Source of the DNA: Candidatus Anammoxibacter sp.
GTDB taxonomy: Bacteria; Planctomycetota; Brocadiia; Brocadiales; Anammoxibacteraceae
Length of the DNA stretch: 64,000 bases
NCBI GenBank assembly: GCA_021777105.1
Contig: JAIQZQ010000007.1
Location: 1-64,000, forward strand
Direction of reading: 5' to 3'
A program made the translations under genes and the position numbers. The notes beneath the pieces were generated by a model, which made no database searches, was not told the DNA's origin, and was given only the letters and a program-made list of their open reading frames with translations. Shown here one piece after another: positions 61,906 to 64,000 of the stretch; positions within the stretch are counted from its first letter, which is position 1; each line of letters opens with the position of its first letter.

Positions 61906-62425
61906 ATACTTAAAGCGTATTTTAAATCTAATAATAGTTTTTGCTAAAAAGATATCGGCTATTTAGGTTTGGTTTTCTCTAGACGGCGTGGTATTTGATT
62001 AATTTTCCTATACCCTGCTTTTGTATATGCATGCAGCCATTACCTCACAGCAAAGCCGATTTGTCCCGTTATGATTAATAGGTCGCGGTTTAAATTAAAC
62101 TCCGGCAAGCTAGATTATTTTTAGATTAGTATAAGTTGAAAAATTTACCTGGAAATATGTGGTTAAAATGGACATGTATAAATAATATACATTTTTACTG
62201 TTGATATTATAAACTGGTTGTGGTACAAATGACATGTAGATTCTTGTGGAATAAGGGGTTACAGCTGTTGTGTATAATTTTTGCCTAGCCTTTATAACGT
62301 TTGCTAAAAGATTATTAGCTCCGTTAAAAATTTATGCAGAATGAGAAGTAGAAAATTAATAATATCAAACGATTTGTTTTGCAATGCAAAATAGACAATA
62401 AAGAATACATAAAGCGGGGATATTT

Positions 62426-63847
62426 ATGAAAAATAAAAATGTGATATTGTTGGTTGATGACGAGGAAATATTTCGAAGAAATATTGGGGAAGTGTTGACA
62501 GGACAGGGTTACGAAGTTTTAGAAGCGGATGAATGCGAAAAGGCTTTAACCATAATAAGAGAGAAAAGTCCTGACATAATGCTTCTGGATCAGTGTTTGC
62601 CTGGGACTGAAGGACTGGAAATATTAAAAAAAGCTAAAAAGATTAGCCCGGAGCTTATTGTTGTAATGATCAGCGGCTATGGCACTATTGACCTTGCCGT
62701 CAAAGCTGTGAAATTCGGTGCCTATGACTTTCTAAAAAAACCTGTGCGCATTGACCCCTTAAAATTGATGATTAACAGGGCTCTGGAAGTTAAGTCGATG
62801 CGCGACGAAATATTTAATTTAAGGGCTTCGTCCGACGGCAAAACCGGTCGGATAGAAGATACGCTTATCGGCAAATCAACGTTGATAAAGGATGTTTATG
62901 ATATGGTTTACCGCGTGGCCGAATCTCAAAGCTGCACCGTGTTGATACTTGGGGAGAGCGGAACCGGCAAGGAGCTGGTTGCCAGGGCTATTCACGGCAT
63001 ATCAACAAAAGGAAAAGGCGGCAAATTTGTCGATATTAATTGCGCGGCTTTGACTGAGAGTTTATTGGAGGCCGAACTTTTTGGATATGAAAGCGGGTCG
63101 TTTACAGGGGCCTCAAAAAAGGGAAAGGTCGGTCTTTTCGAGGCCGCGAATGACGGTTGCATATTTTTGGATGAAATAGGCGAAATGGCCCTCACGTTGC
63201 AAGCAAAACTTTTGCGTGTGCTTCAGGAAAGAAAAGTCAGGCATATAGGCGGGCTAAATGATATCGCTATAAACACCAGAGTTGTAGCTTCAACTAATCG
63301 CGATTTAGAGGATGAGGTTAAGAATAAAACTTTTAGAGAAGACTTGTTTTACAGGCTTAATGTGTTTCCTATAACATTGCCTCCGCTTAGGGAGCGGAAG
63401 GAAGATATTGTATTATTAGCTAAACATTTTGTAAAAAAATTCAATGCAGAATGCGGAAAAAACGTCAGGATAATTGCTGACGACGCGCAGGAATTGCTGG
63501 TTCAATATGATTGGCCCGGCAATGTTCGAGAATTAGAGAATGTGATTGAACGCGCAATGATACTGTCGTCAGGAGATGTCATTAAATCCGACGCTCTTGC
63601 AATTAACCAGAAAAAAACGGGAAACGAGAGGGTTGAGGTTGCCGCAAATATGGACAATTGTTCACTTGCCGAGGTGGAAAAGATGCATATTCTTAATGTT
63701 TTAAAGAATGTAAACGGGCAACGCGCTTCAGCTGCGCGTATACTTGGCATAAATCGAACCACCCTGTATAACAAAATGCGGGCTTACGATTTGAGCGCTT
63801 CCCCAGGAATTGAAGATAAAGATAAGGCCGTAGAAGCCGCGTTATAA
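62426..63847 (+). CDS. NtrC-family sigma-54-dependent response regulator
   Basis: This 473-residue transcription activator has three domains. The receiver has ILLVDDEEIF and phosphoacceptor Asp55 in MLLDQCLPG. The AAA+ sigma-54 interaction domain has Walker A GESGTGKE (Lys182), the sigma-54-contacting loop GSFTGA at 224-229 (GAFTGA in most relatives), and Walker B IFLDEIGEM. A Fis-type HTH closes it (NGQRASAARILGINRTTLYN). It needs a partner kinase; the NtrB-like sensor at 5436 has the right H-box type but is far away. The next gene starts 63 bases later and may be an operon partner. It could govern flagellar genes, but no clear sigma-54 site lies near them. Confidence 0.94.
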   Translation: MKNKNVILLVDDEEIFRRNIGEVLTGQGYEVLEADECEKALTIIREKSPDIMLLDQCLPGTEGLEILKKAKKISPELIVVMISGYGTIDLAVKAVKFGAYDFLKKPVRIDPLKLMINRALEVKSMRDEIFNLRASSDGKTGRIEDTLIGKSTLIKDVYDMVYRVAESQSCTVLILGESGTGKELVARAIHGISTKGKGGKFVDINCAALTESLLEAELFGYESGSFTGASKKGKVGLFEAANDGCIFLDEIGEMALTLQAKLLRVLQERKVRHIGGLNDIAINTRVVASTNRDLEDEVKNKTFREDLFYRLNVFPITLPPLRERKEDIVLLAKHFVKKFNAECGKNVRIIADDAQELLVQYDWPGNVRELENVIERAMILSSGDVIKSDALAINQKKTGNERVEVAANMDNCSLAEVEKMHILNVLKNVNGQRASAARILGINRTTLYNKMRAYDLSASPGIEDKDKAVEAAL

Positions 63848-63910
63848 TATAAAAGCAACCACAAATTAAACTGTTGCACGATCTAAAAATTAAGTAGAAA
63901 GGGAAACGTA

Positions 63911-64000
63911 ATGCCGGAAAACAAATCAGGGAAAGACCTTTTTAATCAAAGCGTTTCAGGTAGCGAAGCTATAAACGACATTTTGAATTTTGATTATGAA
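63911..64000 (+). CDS. Start of an unidentified gene, cut by the window edge
   Basis: An ATG at 63911, preceded by GAAAGGGAAACGTA, opens an in-frame run to the last base (PENKSGKDLFNQSVSGSEAI onward). Thirty codons are too few to name a family. It follows the NtrC-type gene in the same direction, 63 bases away. Confidence 0.5.
   Translation, partial: MPENKSGKDLFNQSVSGSEAINDILNFDYE

Larger units (their letters stand above)
61786..62425. other. Long leader or intergenic region before the NtrC-type gene
   Basis: These 640 bases hold the terminator of the TPR gene and a sigma-54-like site (61891-61905), but no ORF. Between 61918 and 62425 there is space for an untranslated leader or a small RNA, but I see no known RNA fold. 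Confidence 0.4.

Noticed and set aside
1..64000. CRISPR array, rRNA or tRNA genes
   Set aside because: I found no regularly spaced direct repeats with unique spacers, no rRNA signature sequences, and no convincing cloverleaf with an acceptor/CCA end. The repeats here are palindromic or MITE-like.

Overview
The window looks like chromosome from a Gram-negative, flagellated bacterium with moderate to low GC. Diderm markers are an apolipoprotein N-acyltransferase (lnt), a PBP2-type transpeptidase and a TonB-dependent receptor. Signalling density is high: two membrane or cytosolic histidine kinases, Hpt-REC-REC, REC-KaiB, an NtrC-type regulator and a P-II protein. TTG starts are frequent, and intergenic space is long and full of small palindromic or MITE-like repeats. 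This style fits Desulfobacterota, Nitrospirota, Omnitrophota or a related candidate phylum, but no rRNA or other marker settles the taxon.

Layout. 1-5.4 kb: an accessory end with a NACHT-HEAT STAND protein translationally coupled to a truncated KAP P-loop NTPase, then an Rpn-nuclease remnant and small orphan genes. 5.4-10.8 kb: sensor kinase, methyltransferase, sugar nucleotidyltransferase, a possible RelE-fold protein, a thioredoxin-like protein and an iron-sulfur flavoprotein. 10.8-16 kb: an AT-rich mobile or defence graveyard holding a DUF4143 ATPase, a DinD/BRO protein behind a decayed DNA methylase, a decayed DUF6883-DUF4926 pair and a broken ISL3 transposase. About 60-bp direct repeats bound part of it. 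16-23.6 kb: cyclase-family hydrolase, Hpt-REC-REC, lnt-dinB (overlapping), hemerythrin and an ABC ATPase with degenerate catalytic motifs. 23.6-35 kb: a signalling region (P-II, SorC-like regulator, ferritin-like/zinc protein, REC-KaiB, hybrid kinase), invaded by a 170-bp MITE family and carrying a decayed second copy of the P-II/regulator locus. 35-37.7 kb: GT2, hemW and efp. 38-47 kb: a 1716-residue secreted PKD/14-repeat protein, a smaller relative and a TonB-dependent receptor. 47-56 kb: PBP2 with a CXXCH motif, GH57, a methyltransferase, a frameshifted NHL/Ig-like secreted protein and GT4. 56-61.8 kb: a late flagellar block (flagellin, fliS, fliD, a FlgN-like protein, a 51-aa protein, flgM, a TPR protein). 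62.4 kb to the end: an NtrC-family regulator and the start of another gene.

How they work together. The flagellar block forms a coherent sigma-28 regulon: I can read FliA-type promoters before flagellin, before fliD and before the small ORF-flgM pair, and FlgM is the anti-sigma factor of that same regulon. The NACHT-HEAT/KAP pair is the best candidate for a defence system. The REC-KaiB protein, with its ferritin-like/zinc-motif neighbour, is the most unusual signalling element. Much of the intergenic DNA is explained by at least four small repeat families, listed individually.
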